Source: Rhizomys pruinosus (Eukaryota > Chordata > Mammalia > Rodentia > Spalacidae). From it: DNA of 64,000 nt. The notes beneath the pieces were generated by a model. That model was not told where the DNA came from, did not search any database, and saw only the letters and a list, made by a program, of their open reading frames with translations. The number at the start of each line of letters is the position of its first letter. The stretch's first letter is position 1. A program made the translations under genes and the position numbers. Positions 20,837 to 30,702 of the stretch are shown one piece after another. The stretch lies in assembly GCA_009823505.1 (NCBI GenBank), contig VZQC01005680.1, forward strand, positions 1,935,662 to 1,999,661, written 5' to 3'.

Positions 20837-21000
20837 ATTGCCTGGTCTGGTCTTTAATACCTTTAATCCCATCACTCAGGAGGCAGAGGTAGGCAGATTT
20901 GTGTGGATCAAGGTCAGCCTGCTCTATACGTCTACACAGCAAGTATCATACCAGCTGTGACTTCAGGAAGACTCTGTCTCGGGAAGAAAAAAAAAGGGAA
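20837..21000 (+). mobile_element. B1 SINE nested in RSINE1
   Basis: TTGCCTGGTCTGGTCTTTAA to GGAAGACTCTGTCTCGGGAA, then an A-rich tail. Confidence 0.83.
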
Positions 21001-21004
21001 GAAA

Positions 21005-21134
21005 GAAAAATAAAAATGTGGAGAGTGGTTGAGGAAGACACCTAATACTGTCCTCTCATCTCCACATGGCAACTGCATGCGCATATACTCATACATGAAT
21101 ACATAGATATATAGATACACAGCACGCACGCACA
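21005..21134 (+). mobile_element. RSINE1-like SINE, 3' part
   Basis: AGGAAGACACCTAATACTGT then CCTCTCATCTCCACATGG, continuing the element from 20630; ends in ACGCACGCAC. Confidence 0.7.
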
Positions 21135-21202
21135 TGTAACTGCAGCACTCTGAAGGTAGGAAAATCAGAATTCAACTCCAGCCTAAGATACAAAGACCCT
21201 TC
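21135..21202 (+). mobile_element. B4/B1 3' fragment
   Basis: GTAACTGCAGCACTCTGAAG to AAGATACAAAGACCC. Confidence 0.5.
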
Positions 21203-21305
21203 CTTTAAACGAAAGATGAAGATGAGGAAGAAAAAGAGGAGGAAAAAGACGAGGAGGAAAAGCAAGAGGAAGAGGAAGTGGAGGAAGAAAAGTAATGAAA
21301 AGATG
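21203..21305. repeat. Purine-rich (GAGGAAAA)n tract
   Basis: Irregular GAGGAA/AAGA steps, about 100 bp, nearly all purine on the plus strand. Confidence 0.85.
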
Positions 21306-21474
21306 GGCGAAGGAGGCGCGAGCATACCCTTTCTGGAAAAGTGAAGTCTAAACAAAATGAAATTGGTCCAGGAGAAACACTGGAGAAAGTGTAGCACTCT
21401 CTGGAGTTGCTCAGCTCTGTAATCCCCAGACACCTTGTTCTTCACATTGCCTATCCCTTCACAAATAACTTCAG

Positions 21475-21727
21475 GGGCTGGAGAGATGGCCTAGAGGTTA
21501 AGAGCGCCGACCGCTCTTGCAGAGGAACCGGGTTCGATCCCCAGCACCCACATGGCGGCTGAGAACCGTCTGTAACTCCAGTTCCAGGAGAACTCCAGTT
21601 CCAGGGGAATCCGAGACCCTCTTCTGACCTCCGCGGCATTGCACGACACGGGTGCACAGACCTACCCGCAAACAGTACATTCATACACATAAACAAATAA
21701 AATTAAATTAAAAAAATAAAAAAAAAA
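21475..21727 (+). mobile_element. B2 SINE, young 17-bp-duplication subtype
   Basis: GGGCTGGAGAGATGGCCTAG to AAAATTAAATTAAAAAAATA. TSD ACAAATAACTTCAG at 21461-21474 and 21728-21741. Confidence 0.96.
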
Positions 21728-21741
21728 ACAAATAACTTCAG

Positions 21742-22309
21742 AAGAATTAAAGGAGCCATCAGCCAGTCAGGCACCACCGGCAAGCTTCATCCTCAGGCCC
21801 CACAGCTGCACCTCCATCTGCAGCCACTATATTTCTAATACCATTACCAGGATACTAAGTTTTTGCTGGCAGCAGACCAGGATCTTCCTCAAATAAAGCA
21901 AAAGTAATAGCATAACGAACTCAGAATCAGAAGAAAACAAAAATCCTTTGGCACGACATCACAAATTCCATTACAGGGGGATGCAAGCTTGCAAATTTGT
22001 CCAAATAGCTCAAAAAACCCAGCCTGCACTCATTTTACATTCCGTGAGGGCTCTGAGCAGGAATCACAGAGAACAGAGCAGAGGACAAGGCTGTGATGAT
22101 GAGCGAGTTCACCTCACATCATAATTGCCGAGTAATTGGAAATCAAAATTTTCTAATGAGTATACTTCCAGTGAAATTTAAATTCTCTAACTGAAATAAT
22201 TATTTGTACAAATACCTTTTCCCTAATTCTTAAAAATTCTTTTGGGTTCTTCTTCCCTCAAACTCAAATTAGTATTGTAAGGACGGAAAAACGTCAGGCC
22301 CAAAGTACA
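21742..22309. other. Low-repeat, partly AT-rich intronic sequence
   Basis: No repeat recognised. The section 22090-22225 is AT-rich with TAATTGG and ATAATTATTT motifs (see findings). Confidence 0.5.
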
Positions 22310-22410
22310 GTTAGTGTGTGCCTGCCATCCCAGAACTAGGGAAATAAAGGCAAAAGGATCGGGAATTCAGAGTCATCTTCTACTACATAGAGATCTTGTT
22401 TCAAGAAACG
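22310..22410 (+). mobile_element. B4/B1-related fragment
   Basis: TGTGCCTGCCATCCCAGAAC to AGAGATCTTGTTTCAAG. Confidence 0.5.
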
Positions 22411-22430
22411 TTTTAAAAAAGAAAATCCCA

Positions 22431-22662
22431 GGACAGGAGAGCTGGCTCAGCAGTTAAAAGCACTGGCTGCTTTTGGAGAGGACCCAGGTTCAGTTCCCAG
22501 CACTCGCATGGTGGCTAACAACCATTCATAACTCCAATTGCAGGGGATCTGATGCCCTCTTCTGGCCTCCACCAGCATTGCATACATGTGGTACGTATAC
22601 ATACATGCAGGCAAAACAGCCATACACATAAAATAAAGCAATAAAAAATATTTTTTTAAAGA
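22431..22662 (+). mobile_element. B2/B3 SINE
   Basis: GGACAGGAGAGCTGGCTCAG head. TSD AAGAAAATCCCA at 22419-22430 and 22663-22674. Confidence 0.93.
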
Positions 22663-22860
22663 AAGAAAATCCCACAGAGGTTTACTGTTAGCTTCATATA
22701 TGGGGAATTTGCTGTAACATCTAAGAAAAAATACAATAAAACAAAATAAGATGAAAGAACAAAACATGCAGAGTATTTAAAATACCCATAAAGTGAGCTG
22801 AGAATGATTCCTTAGCACACACAAGACTCTTCAATTCCTCCCCATTAAAAAACAAAGGAC

Positions 22861-22975
22861 AGGCTGGGGGTATAGCTATTGGTACATATTTGCCTAGCAT
22901 GGGCAAAACCCTAGGTTGCATCCCCAGCAACACAAAATAAATAAATGAATGAATAAATAATAAATAATAAATTGT
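22861..22975 (+). mobile_element. ID-type SINE with AAAT tail
   Basis: AGGCTGGGGGTATAGCTATT, TTTGCCTAGCATGGGCAAA and GGTTGCATCCCCAGCAACAC are the ID (tRNA-Ala-like) pattern. Confidence 0.8.
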
Positions 22976-23078
22976 TCTATGATACTATTCTTGGGGAACG
23001 TGAAAAATCATCTATTCACTCAGGGAACCAACAATAGACACCACCAGAGTCCAAGTTGGTGAACCAATGAGTGTATAG

Positions 23079-23330
23079 GGGTCACTTACAGGGGTGTGGA
23101 TGAGGGGTCACTTACAGGAGTGTGGGTGAGGGGTCACTTACAGGAGTGTGGGTGAGGGGTCACTTACAGGAGTGTGGGTGAGGGGTCACTTACAGGAGTG
23201 TGGGTGAGGGGTCACTTACAGGAGTGTGGGTGAGGGGTCACTTACAGGAGTGTGGGTGAGGGGTCACTTACAGGAGTATGGGTGAGGGGTCACTTACATG
23301 AGCGTGGATGAGGGGTTATTTTCAGGAGCA
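23079..23330. repeat. 26-bp minisatellite, 9 full units plus a partial
   Basis: Units begin GGGTCACTTACAGGAG and end GGGTGAG. Starts fall every 26 bp from 23079. Central units are identical by eye; edge units diverge. Confidence 0.97.
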
Positions 23331-23689
23331 GAAATGCCTCACAGCCGCATCACCAAAGCCACCCCAGGGTGGCTGACAGCTCAGGAAAGCTGGAGCTCAT
23401 GCACAGCTGCAGGCAGTTCGGCAGGTTGGAGGGTGTCTCTTCCAGGAAGCTCAGGGAGTCTGAGTCTCTTCTGGGCATCGGGTTTGAGCTGAGAGCAGTC
23501 TTTAGGGTTTACATATGCTTAGAGAAGGACACAGTCAATCTGGTCAGTTTCAGGGACTTCCTGAAGCTATTGGGTTGTTTATTTCCTGAGCTTAATGAGC
23601 TTCCCTGAAGGATGGAATGTTTTACCTCCCCTCAAAGTATCCTGTTATTTACATTTGCCCGCCCCCTCCTTTCGATGATCCTGGGGCTT
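23331..23689. other. Sequence attached to the 26-bp array, possibly one dispersed repeat
   Basis: Starts AGAAATGCCTCACAGCCGCA with no break from the array. I suspect array and flank together form a rodent dispersed repeat, but cannot name it. Open frames here have no recognisable domain. Confidence 0.4.
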
Positions 23690-24062
23690 ACTGTGCTAGA
23701 TAGCTTCAGTGTCAACTTGACACAAGTGGGTTGAGGGATCTTCAATTCGACTGGCCTGTGGCCATGTCTTTGGGGCATCTTCTTGTTGACTGAGTGATGT
23801 GGGCAGTGCCATCCCTGGGCAAATGGTCTTGTATTGTATAAGAAAGCAGGCTGAGCCTAGGCCAGGAAAGCAAGCCAGGAAGTAGCCTTCCTCCATGGCC
23901 TGTGCTTCAGCTTCTGCCTCCGGGTTCCTGCCCTGAGTTACTACCTTGGGCTTCCTTAAGTGATGAACTGTGACCCAAGAGATGTAAATGAATAAACCCT
24001 TTCCTCCCCAAGTCGGTATTGGTCAGAGTGTTTTGTCACAGCAATTGAAGACAAACTAGAAC
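23690..24062 (+). mobile_element. ERVL-like solo LTR, group B
   Basis: TTCAGTGTCAACTTGACACA to TTTTGTCACAGCAATTG, with GAATAAACCC near 23990. Confidence 0.8.
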
Positions 24063-24189
24063 ATTTAGAACATGTTCTAGTTTAGAACATCCCATTGTTT
24101 ATCCAGCTTCTTTCCAAGATGGAAGGTTTTATCTGAGAAGAAACTGCTACCCAATACAATAAGCTATGCATGTATACATACATTTCTTA

Positions 24190-24365
24190 TTGGTACAGAA
24201 GCATAATCCAGAGGTGCTCTGGAGGCAGATAGAAAGATTGCAAGTTCGAGGCTAACACTGACTGCCTAGGGAGATCCTGTCTCAAGAACCACAGGTGAGA
24301 TACAGGTCAGAGGTAGTGCCTGCATGAGGCCATTAGGTTTCATTCCCAATACTGAGGAAAAAAAT
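24190..24365 (+). mobile_element. B4-like pieces (B1-type body then ID-type segment)
   Basis: CAGAAGCATAATCCAGAGGT to GATCCTGTCTCAAGAAC, then CAGGTCAGAGGTAGTGCCTG. Diverged; could be two elements. Confidence 0.45.
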
Positions 24366-24373
24366 ATATGTTA

Positions 24374-24400
24374 CATATATATATATATATATCATATATC
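24374..24400. repeat. (AT)n
   Basis: Short AT microsatellite. Confidence 0.9.
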
Positions 24401-24584
24401 TTGGGTTCATGAAGTCCCAGATCTCTATCTCCTGAAGACAAAGTCCGCATATACCTGGAAATATTTGGGGAGGGGCAATTTAACTCCAATTTCCCATTGT
24501 TATACCAATATTAAAACTCCAAATACCCAGTCATTATTTTATACATGTACACAAACACACTTGCAAAATTCAAAATTAGCTAAA

Positions 24585-24733
24585 TTTTGTTTTTGACACA
24601 GGGTCTCCTGTAACCTTAGGATGACCTCAAATTTTTTTCTGTAGCCCTGGATGCCCTCTGAACCCATGATCCTCCTCCCTCCACTTTCCCAGGTGCTGAG
24701 ATGAGGGTCATGCATCATGACAAGGTCAGCTAA
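24585..24733 (-). mobile_element. Old B1/PB1-like SINE
   Basis: TTTTTGACACAGGGTCTCCT to ATGCATCATGACAAGGTCAG; strongly diverged. Confidence 0.55.
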
Positions 24734-24843
24734 ACTTTAAACAAAGCTTCCACCTTTAAACATGACGTATCTCTCCATCTTCCACCTCTCTAAGTGGGAG
24801 GGGAAACCAGCATCTTGTATGTTCTCACAAAAATGTAAATGTT

Positions 24844-25008
24844 AGCCAGGCATGGTGGCGCACACCTTTAATCCCAGCACTCAGGAGGCAGAGGCAGATG
24901 GATCTCTGTGAGTTCAAAGCCAGCCTGATCTACTGAGCGAGCTCCAGGCCAGCTGGGACTAAAGGGAGACCCTGTCTCAAAAAGACAAAAAAAAAAAAAA
25001 TGAAAAAG
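24844..25008 (+). mobile_element. B1 SINE, GGACTAAAGGGAGAC subtype
   Basis: GCCAGGCATGGTGGCGCACA to GACCCTGTCTCAAAAAGAC. TSD AAATGTAAATGTTA at 24830-24843 and 25009-25022. Confidence 0.96.
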
Positions 25009-25139
25009 AAATGTAAATGTTAATTAATTTTCATTCATTTATTCATTACACAACAAACACACTATAAATTCCTGGTCTATAATCTTCAAGGACAGGGCAG
25101 TCAGAAAGGAAAGAACAACAGGAAAATGAGACAGTGAGT

Positions 25140-25141
<2 letters not shown>

Positions 25142-25176
<35 letters not shown>
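25142..25176. repeat. (TG)n microsatellite
   Basis: About 17 TG units. Confidence 0.96.
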
Positions 25177-25177
<1 letters not shown>

Positions 25178-25470
25178 TAGCTAAGACAAGTTGCAATGAA
25201 TCCAGGAAAACAAAACCAGATTTTGACCCTGTTCACCCCTCCCCACACTGCCCCGTCTCCTCTGCCTCTGCATCTTGCTGGTCCCCGAAAGTCTGCCTTC
25301 TACTTTCACGTCTGTTTCTCTTTTAAGGGGGAGGGGTATATGGATATAAAATTGTGTTTTACGTATGAGAAAACTCATGTGAGGTTTATCTGAGTCTGGT
25401 TTTATGAAACCCATTACTTTGTATAATTAATACTAACAAAATAATGATTATTAATACTAATAAAAATGAT
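25177..25470. other. Non-repeat stretch
   Basis: No feature recognised. Confidence 0.5.
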
Positions 25471-25471
25471 G

Positions 25472-25674
25472 AGGCTGGAAAGATGACTCAGTGGTTAAGA
25501 GTGCTTGCTGCTCTGCACAGGACCTGAGTTTGGTTCCCAGGACCTACATAGTGACTCATAACCATGTGACTCCAGCTGTAGGAGAATCTGATCCCCTTAT
25601 TTGGCTTCCATGAGCACGACATTCACATGTGCACATACACACAGACCCACACATATAGACACATATAAATAAAA

Positions 25675-25721
<47 letters not shown>

Positions 25722-25722
25722 A
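25472..25722 (+). mobile_element. B2/B3 SINE with long (AAAT)n tail
   Basis: GAGGCTGGAAAGATGACTCA head; an AAAT tract at about 25667-25722 forms the tail. Confidence 0.87.
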
Positions 25723-25730
25723 ATACATAG

Positions 25731-25942
25731 GGGCCAGAGAGGTGGCTCAGTGGCTAAAAGCACTGGTCCTCTTACAGAGAACCTGGACTTGGTTCTCAGA
25801 ACCTACAGGGCTGCTAACAACCATCAGTAAGTACAGTTCCAGTAGACCTGATGCCCTCCTCTGGCCTTCTTTGGTACTGCATGCGCATGACACACAACAT
25901 GCATGCAAGCAAACTACTCATACACATAAACATTTTTAAAAA
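25731..25942 (+). mobile_element. B2/B3 SINE
   Basis: GGGGCCAGAGAGGTGGCTCA to CTCATACACATAAACATTTT. Confidence 0.9.
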
Positions 25943-25945
25943 AGG

Positions 25946-26025
25946 GATCTGGTCTACAGAGTGAGTTCCAGGACAGCTGGGGCTACAGGGAGACCCTGTC
26001 TTGAAAAAGACCAAAAAAAAGGGGG
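25946..26025 (+). mobile_element. B1 SINE, 5'-truncated
   Basis: Starts at GATCTGGTCTACAGAGTGAG; ends in GACCAAAAAAAA and a G run. Confidence 0.85.
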
Positions 26026-26405
26026 GGGACAGAGACAGAACTATGGGTGGGCAGTGTAGAGAGGAGAGACTGGTTTCACAGAACTTGCACTCATGAAAAG
26101 AGCTAGACAGCAGGAAGGGGGTGCTGTCTACCTGAAATTCAACCACACTGCACAGGAAGCCACTTTGTAAAATCCAAGTGGCTTCCACTTCCAATCAAGA
26201 TGGAGGAAGAGAGAACAAATCAACAGTCACACCCAAGATCACCACAGTGACAGACAAATTATACCAGAGAATCCTTTCAAAGACACTGAATATTGGGCCA
26301 CAACACCAGGTGATCTCCGAAAGGCAGAAGCAAATGAGATAGGGCCACGACGGGACGAGTCCTTAGACCACGAGATGGGCAAAGAGGGCCCAGAGAAAGT
26401 TGGCA
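26026..26405. other. Low-repeat intronic sequence
   Basis: No confident feature. CCAATCAAGATGGAGGAAGA at about 26194 is weakly reminiscent of L1 5' sequence. Confidence 0.4.
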
Positions 26406-26562
26406 GATGGGGCTGTGGAGATGGTTCAGTGAGCAAACTCTTTGTCTTGCAAGCATAAGAACCTGAGTTTGATCCCCAGAAGTCGTGTTCAAATGCCAGG
26501 CACACTGGTACATGCCTGTAATCCCAGTGCTGGAGAGGTGGGGGACAGGAGGGTACCTGGGG
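26406..26562 (+). mobile_element. RSINE1-like SINE, 3'-truncated
   Basis: ATGGGGCTGTGGAGATGGTT to GGACAGGAGGGTACCTGGGG. Confidence 0.8.
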
Positions 26563-26779
26563 AAATGGCTGTGTAGATAAAGGACTTAACTTGTAAGCAT
26601 GAAGACCTGAGTTGATTCCCCCAAATGCATATAAAAAATCCATGCATGGTGATACATGCTTGTACTCCCAGCACTGGGGAGGCAGGGAGGGAATCTCTCT
26701 AGGGGTTGCAGCAGCTATCCTAGCCTACTTCATGAGTTCCCTGTTCAGTGAAAGATGCTGTCTCAAAACACAAGGTAGA
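26563..26779 (+). mobile_element. RSINE1-like SINE, 5' part
   Basis: AAATGGCTGTGTAGATAAAG to GAAAGATGCTGTCTCAAAAC. Its 3' end resumes at about 27000 after a B2. Confidence 0.8.
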
Positions 26780-26780
26780 T

Positions 26781-26998
26781 TGGGGCTGGAGAGATGGCTC
26801 AGTAGTTAAGAGCACCAGCTGCTCTGGAAGAACAGTTCCCAGCCCCCAGATGATGGCTAATAACCATTTATAACTCCAGTTCCAGGGGATTCAATGCCCT
26901 CTTCTGGCCTCTGTGGGTACACACATGGTGCGCTTACATACCTTCAGGAAAAATATTCATATGCATAAAATAAAATAAAAATGAATAAATCAAAAAGC
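26781..26998 (+). mobile_element. B2/B3 SINE nested in RSINE1
   Basis: GGGGCTGGAGAGATGGCTCA to GCATAAAATAAAATAAAAAT. Confidence 0.92.
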
Positions 26999-26999
26999 A

Positions 27000-27065
27000 T
27001 GCTTGACAAACCACATCAGAAGTTAACTTCTAGCCTCTAAATGAACATGCACACCTACAATGTCA
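27000..27065 (+). mobile_element. RSINE1 3' end
   Basis: GAAGTTAACTTCTAGCCTCT then AAATGAACATGCACACC, leading to the AC tract. Confidence 0.6.
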
Positions 27066-27067
27066 TG

Positions 27068-27104
<37 letters not shown>
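27066..27104. repeat. (AC)n microsatellite
   Basis: About 19 AC units. Confidence 0.97.
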
Positions 27105-27106
<2 letters not shown>

Positions 27107-27504
27107 AGCAGACTTCCAGAAGTGAGCAGACAAATGTGGTCAGCAGAGAGTTGGAGGCAGTGAGAATCATGGCTTATGTGGTAGAGAGTGAGGAGCCGCA
27201 GGGAACTCAAGAGACCTTCAGAGGGGACCTGCCAGCTGTCAGCTGGATACTGATCAATGTGTCTGTAATGAAAAAAAAAAATGGAACAAGCCTGAGGAAT
27301 GAACCACCCAGAAAGATGGGAGGGAACAGTGCCTGCATCTCCACAGGGCCAGGAGCGGCATCTGTTGCCATTGGCATCTGGAGGTGGACGAAACGAATCC
27401 AGACAAAGTAGAAGCAAATTGAATTCAGTGAAAAATGACAAAGACATGTGGCCTCACTTACAGAATAAGATTGGTTCCAAAATTCATCTAGAGCACAGAG
27501 GAGC
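27105..27504. other. Low-repeat intronic sequence
   Basis: No repeat or exon recognised; overlapping open frames on both strands, none with a recognisable domain. Confidence 0.45.
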
Positions 27505-27598
27505 TGCTGCAGCGGCTCATGCCTGTCATCCCAGCACTCAGGGTGCAGAGGCAGAGGGACTGCCATGAGTTCAAGGCCAGCCTAGGCTACAGAGGAAC
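27505..27598 (+). mobile_element. B1/B4-type SINE, 3'-truncated
   Basis: GGCTCATGCCTGTCATCCCA to AGGCCAGCCTAGGCTACAG. Confidence 0.7.
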
Positions 27599-27701
27599 TT
27601 TTCATGTGGCCCACACTGGGCTCAGTCAATCTTCTGGCAGTCGTGCGAAGGTAATAGGTGCGAGGTGCCATGCTGGCTTTCTTTTGTCTGTTTTGCTTTG
27701 C

Positions 27702-27950
27702 TTTTTTTTAAATTTTTTAATTAATTTTTATTTATTTCTGTATGTGTATGAATGTACTGTCTGCATGCAAGTTTGTGCACCCGTGTTGTGCAATGTCGCG
27801 GAGGTCAGAAGAGGGCGTCGGACTCCCCTGGAACTGGAGTTCTCCTGGAATTGGAGTTTCAGACGGTTCTCAGCCGCCATGTGAGTGCTGGGGATCGAAC
27901 CCGGGTCCTCTGCAAGAGCGGTCGGCACTCCCAACCAGTAGGCCATCTCT
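27702..27950 (-). mobile_element. B2 SINE, young 17-bp-duplication subtype
   Basis: TGTATGTGTATGAATGTACT to CCAGTAGGCCATCTCT, inserted in a T/TTTG-rich stretch; a TTGTTTTGCTTT-like target flanks both sides. Confidence 0.93.
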
Positions 27951-27964
27951 CTTGTTTGTTTTGC

Positions 27965-28108
27965 TTTTAAGACAAGGTCTTGCTATGCAGCCTGGTCTGG
28001 CCAGGAACTCTCCATACAGTCCAGCCTGGCACTGAATTTCGAGCACTCCCTTTGTCCCTGCCTCTCATGTGCTGGGATTAGATGCATGCGCTACCACATG
28101 CCTAAGGG
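27965..28108 (-). mobile_element. Old B1-like SINE
   Basis: AAGACAAGGTCTTGCTATGC to ATGCGCTACCACATGCC; diverged. Confidence 0.65.
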
Positions 28109-28135
28109 AGGCAGTTTAAAGGCAATTTGAACTGT

Positions 28136-28360
28136 GTGGCTGGAGAGATGGTTTAGCGGTTAAGAGCTCTGGCTGTTCTTGCAGAGGACCTGGGTTTGGT
28201 TCCCAGCACTGACATGTCAGCTAATAACCATACATAACCCCAGTCCTAGGGGATCTGATGCCCTCTTCTAGCCTCTATAGGCATTGCTCACATGGCTGAC
28301 ATGTAGTGTACTTCCATACATGTGGGCAAAACACTTATACACATAAAATAAATATTTTTA
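28136..28360 (+). mobile_element. B2/B3 SINE
   Basis: GTGGCTGGAGAGATGGTTTA to TATACACATAAAATAAATAT. Confidence 0.92.
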
Positions 28361-28390
28361 ATTTTTTTTGGTCTTTTCGAGACAGGGTCT
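28361..28390 (-). mobile_element. Ultra-short 30-bp B1 insertion
   Basis: Only T-run, GGTCTTTTCGAGACAGGGTCT, that is, the last ~20 nt plus A-tail of a B1. A perfect 16-bp TSD AAAATAAATATTTTTA lies at 28345-28360 and 28391-28406. Confidence 0.92.
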
Positions 28391-28409
28391 AAAATAAATA
28401 TTTTTAAAG

Positions 28410-28998
28410 ATCCAATGTGAAAAATCTATTTCAAATAAACCACATCTTCAGACTTGAAGCCTAGCATCCTTTACAAGACTGGGTGCTCTGGGCAATTCGG
28501 CACCAGCCCTACCTTTTCCAACCCCTAGAAAACTGTCTTTCTGCTAAATATCTGTTTGTGTGCACCTTGGCCCATCAGTATAAAACACATTATTTTTAAA
28601 ACTCTTCTTATTTTAAATATTTTTTCCTTGAAGTAGGTCACTCTGCTGAATCTCGGCTCCTCTTTGAACCTCGTCCCTCTTCCTCTCCATCTCTCCTACC
28701 AGGAGTGTGGAATGAGTTCAAAAAATGAGATCTAGTTCCAGTTAATTTTATAGATTCCTTTCCCAGGCTCCTGATTTCTTATGCGGATTCATGTTTATTT
28801 CCGAAAGAGAAAACAAAACAGCCTTTTTTGGAGAGAATGCCTTCGAAATCAGAAGAAAACAGCCATCACAATATTATTCAATTATAAATGAGCTATGCAA
28901 TATTTAAATCACTCCCTGGAAATAAGACAGCCTTTAATCCACTTTAGAGTACAGCAAACATCTTTAGTTGGCTCAATGTCTTCCTTAAAAGCAAACAT
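28410..28998. other. Low-repeat, AT-rich intronic sequence
   Basis: No repeat or exon recognised; AT-rich block at 28790-28985 (see findings). Confidence 0.5.
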
Positions 28999-28999
28999 G

Positions 29000-29208
29000 G
29001 GTCTGGAAAGATGACTCAGCGGTTAAGAGCACTTACTGCTCTTCCTATGGATCCAGGTTCAGTTCCCAGCACCCACATCAAAGCGGCTCATAACCACCTG
29101 TAACTCCAGCTGCAGGGGGTGGTTCTGACGCCCTCTTCTGGCCTTTTCAGGCACTGCACTCACATGTACATACCCACACACAGATAGATTATTTTAAAAA
29201 TTAAAAAT
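29000..29208 (+). mobile_element. B2/B3 SINE
   Basis: GTCTGGAAAGATGACTCAGC to CACACACAGATAGATTATTT. Confidence 0.88.
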
Positions 29209-29212
29209 GTAC

Positions 29213-29499
29213 CCCACAGGCTGCAAGTATTTGAACACTTCGTTCCCCAGTTGGTGGCTCTGTGTGGGGAGGTTTGGGAAGGGTGTGGCCTTGCTAGAGG
29301 AGGCACACCACCCTGGGCAGGCATGGAGAGCACAGGGCTTGCCTGGTTCCAGTTTCTCTCTCTGCTTCCTGCTCTGACTGCTCCCTACCTCCCTACAAGG
29401 GGCTCTTGTCACCCTGATACCATCAGCCCAATAAACTGCTGTCTATAAGTTGCCTTAGTCACGGTGTTTTATCTCAGTAACAGAAAAGTAACTACTACA
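29213..29499 (+). mobile_element. LTR group A, plus-sense solo copy
   Basis: CAAGTATTTGAACACTTCGT to AGTAACAGAAAAGTAACTAC, with CCCAATAAACTGC near 29430 as poly-A signal. Same sense orientation as the minus strand of 30173-32205. Confidence 0.72.
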
Positions 29500-29687
29500 G
29501 GAATGAATGACTGGGATGTTGATGAAATAAGAATCTCATCACATGTACGTGAATTCAGTGTCACCAAACTGTTTCCGAACGTGCCAGCTCCTTTGTCCCT
29601 TCAATGAGTTTCCTACTGAAGACAGAATACACTTTGTGGTCTTTAGTTATTTGCACTTTCTTAGTGGCTTCTCTCTCCAAATATTCT
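29500..29687. other. Short non-repeat stretch
   Basis: No feature recognised. Confidence 0.5.
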
Positions 29688-29848
29688 TGCTGTAGCCCAG
29701 TGGTTTGTAACTCGCTGTGTAACTCCAGGTGTCCTCCAGGTCGCAATCCTCCTTCCTCTGCCTCATTAGTGCTGATGGTATTGGGAATAAACATAGGACC
29801 TCGCACATGCTGAACAAGTGCTCTACAATTGAGCTATATACCCAGCCC
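29688..29848 (-). mobile_element. B4 SINE
   Basis: TTGCTGTAGCCCAGTGGTTT, then AGGACCTCGCACATGCTGAA and GAGCTATATACCCAGCCC: B1-like body fused to an ID-like head, reversed. Confidence 0.8.
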
Positions 29849-29854
29849 TCTTCT

Positions 29855-30132
29855 GGTGTTTGCTTTGTTGCATATGTACCTGTGCACGTATGTGGAGGCC
29901 GGAATTTGACATGGGATGTCTTCCTCTATCTTCCTCCCCTGAACTGGAAGTGCTTTATTTAGAGTAGGCTGTCTGACCAGCCAGCCCCCGAGTTTTGCCT
30001 GTCTCCACTTACCCAGCGTAGGTGTTACAGGCATGTATCATCACACCCAGCTTTTATGTGGGTGCTAAGGATGCAAACTCAGGTCTTCATGCTTACACAG
30101 CAAACACTCACTGAACCATCTCCCTAGTTCCT
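29855..30132 (-). mobile_element. RSINE1-like SINE, near full length
   Basis: GTGGAGGCCGGAATTTGACA, CAGGCATGTATCATCACACC and TCAGGTCTTCATGCTTACAC, ending CCATCTCCCTAG. Confidence 0.78.
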
Positions 30133-30137
30133 AACTT

Positions 30138-30172
30138 TTTTTTATCTTGAGACATGATCTCATTAAGCTGGT
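30138..30172 (-). mobile_element. B1/PB1-like SINE, part 1, split by the LTR element
   Basis: TTATCTTGAGACATGATCTC then ATTAAGCTGGT. The rest resumes at 32211. Confidence 0.55.
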
Positions 30173-30519
30173 TGTATTAGTCACTTTTCTGTTGCTGTGA
30201 TAAAACACCAGACCAAGGAACTTATAAAAGGAAGAGTTTATTTGAGCTTACGATTGGCGGTTCCAGTCCATTGTGGCGGGAGGCGTGACGGCTGGATCTG
30301 GAGCAGCAAACCGAGGGTCACATCTCGCAAAGAGCACAGGAAACAGAGAGGAAGCAACTGTAGAGCACGAGGCTTGTTAAGCTCACTAAGCCTGCCCCCA
30401 GTGACACACTTCCCCCAGCATGGCCACACCTTCTAAGACCTCCAAAAACAGCGCCACCAACTGGAGACAAATGTCTGAATACTTACAGCCTATGGGGGAC
30501 ACTCATGCAAACCACCACA
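30173..30519 (-). repeat. 3' LTR of the young element
   Basis: 347 bp; contains CTCAAATAAACTCTTCC (minus strand) as poly-A signal. Confidence 0.95.
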
Positions 30520-30702
30520 TTCCACTCCCTGGCCCCCATAGGCTCCTGACCATATAAAATGCAAAATGCATTTAGTCCAACCTTAAAAGTCCCCACAGTT
30601 TTTACCAGTCTCAATGCCATTCAAAAGTCCACAGTCCAAAGTCTCTTCTGAGACTCAGGCCAATCTCTTAAACTGTAAGCTCCTGTAAAATCAAAAGGCA
30701 AA

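Noticed and set aside
22861..22935. tRNA-like sequence with A-box and B-box features
   Set aside because: It is an ID-type SINE; likewise every GGCTGGAGAGATGGCTCAG-type tRNA-like head in the window belongs to a B2/B3 or RSINE1 element. No genuine tRNA, snRNA or rRNA gene was recognised.
23079..23330. Regular repeats that might suggest a CRISPR array
   Set aside because: Units abut directly without unique spacers, and the genome is mammalian; this is a minisatellite. The same applies to 45993-46690 and 55508-55835.
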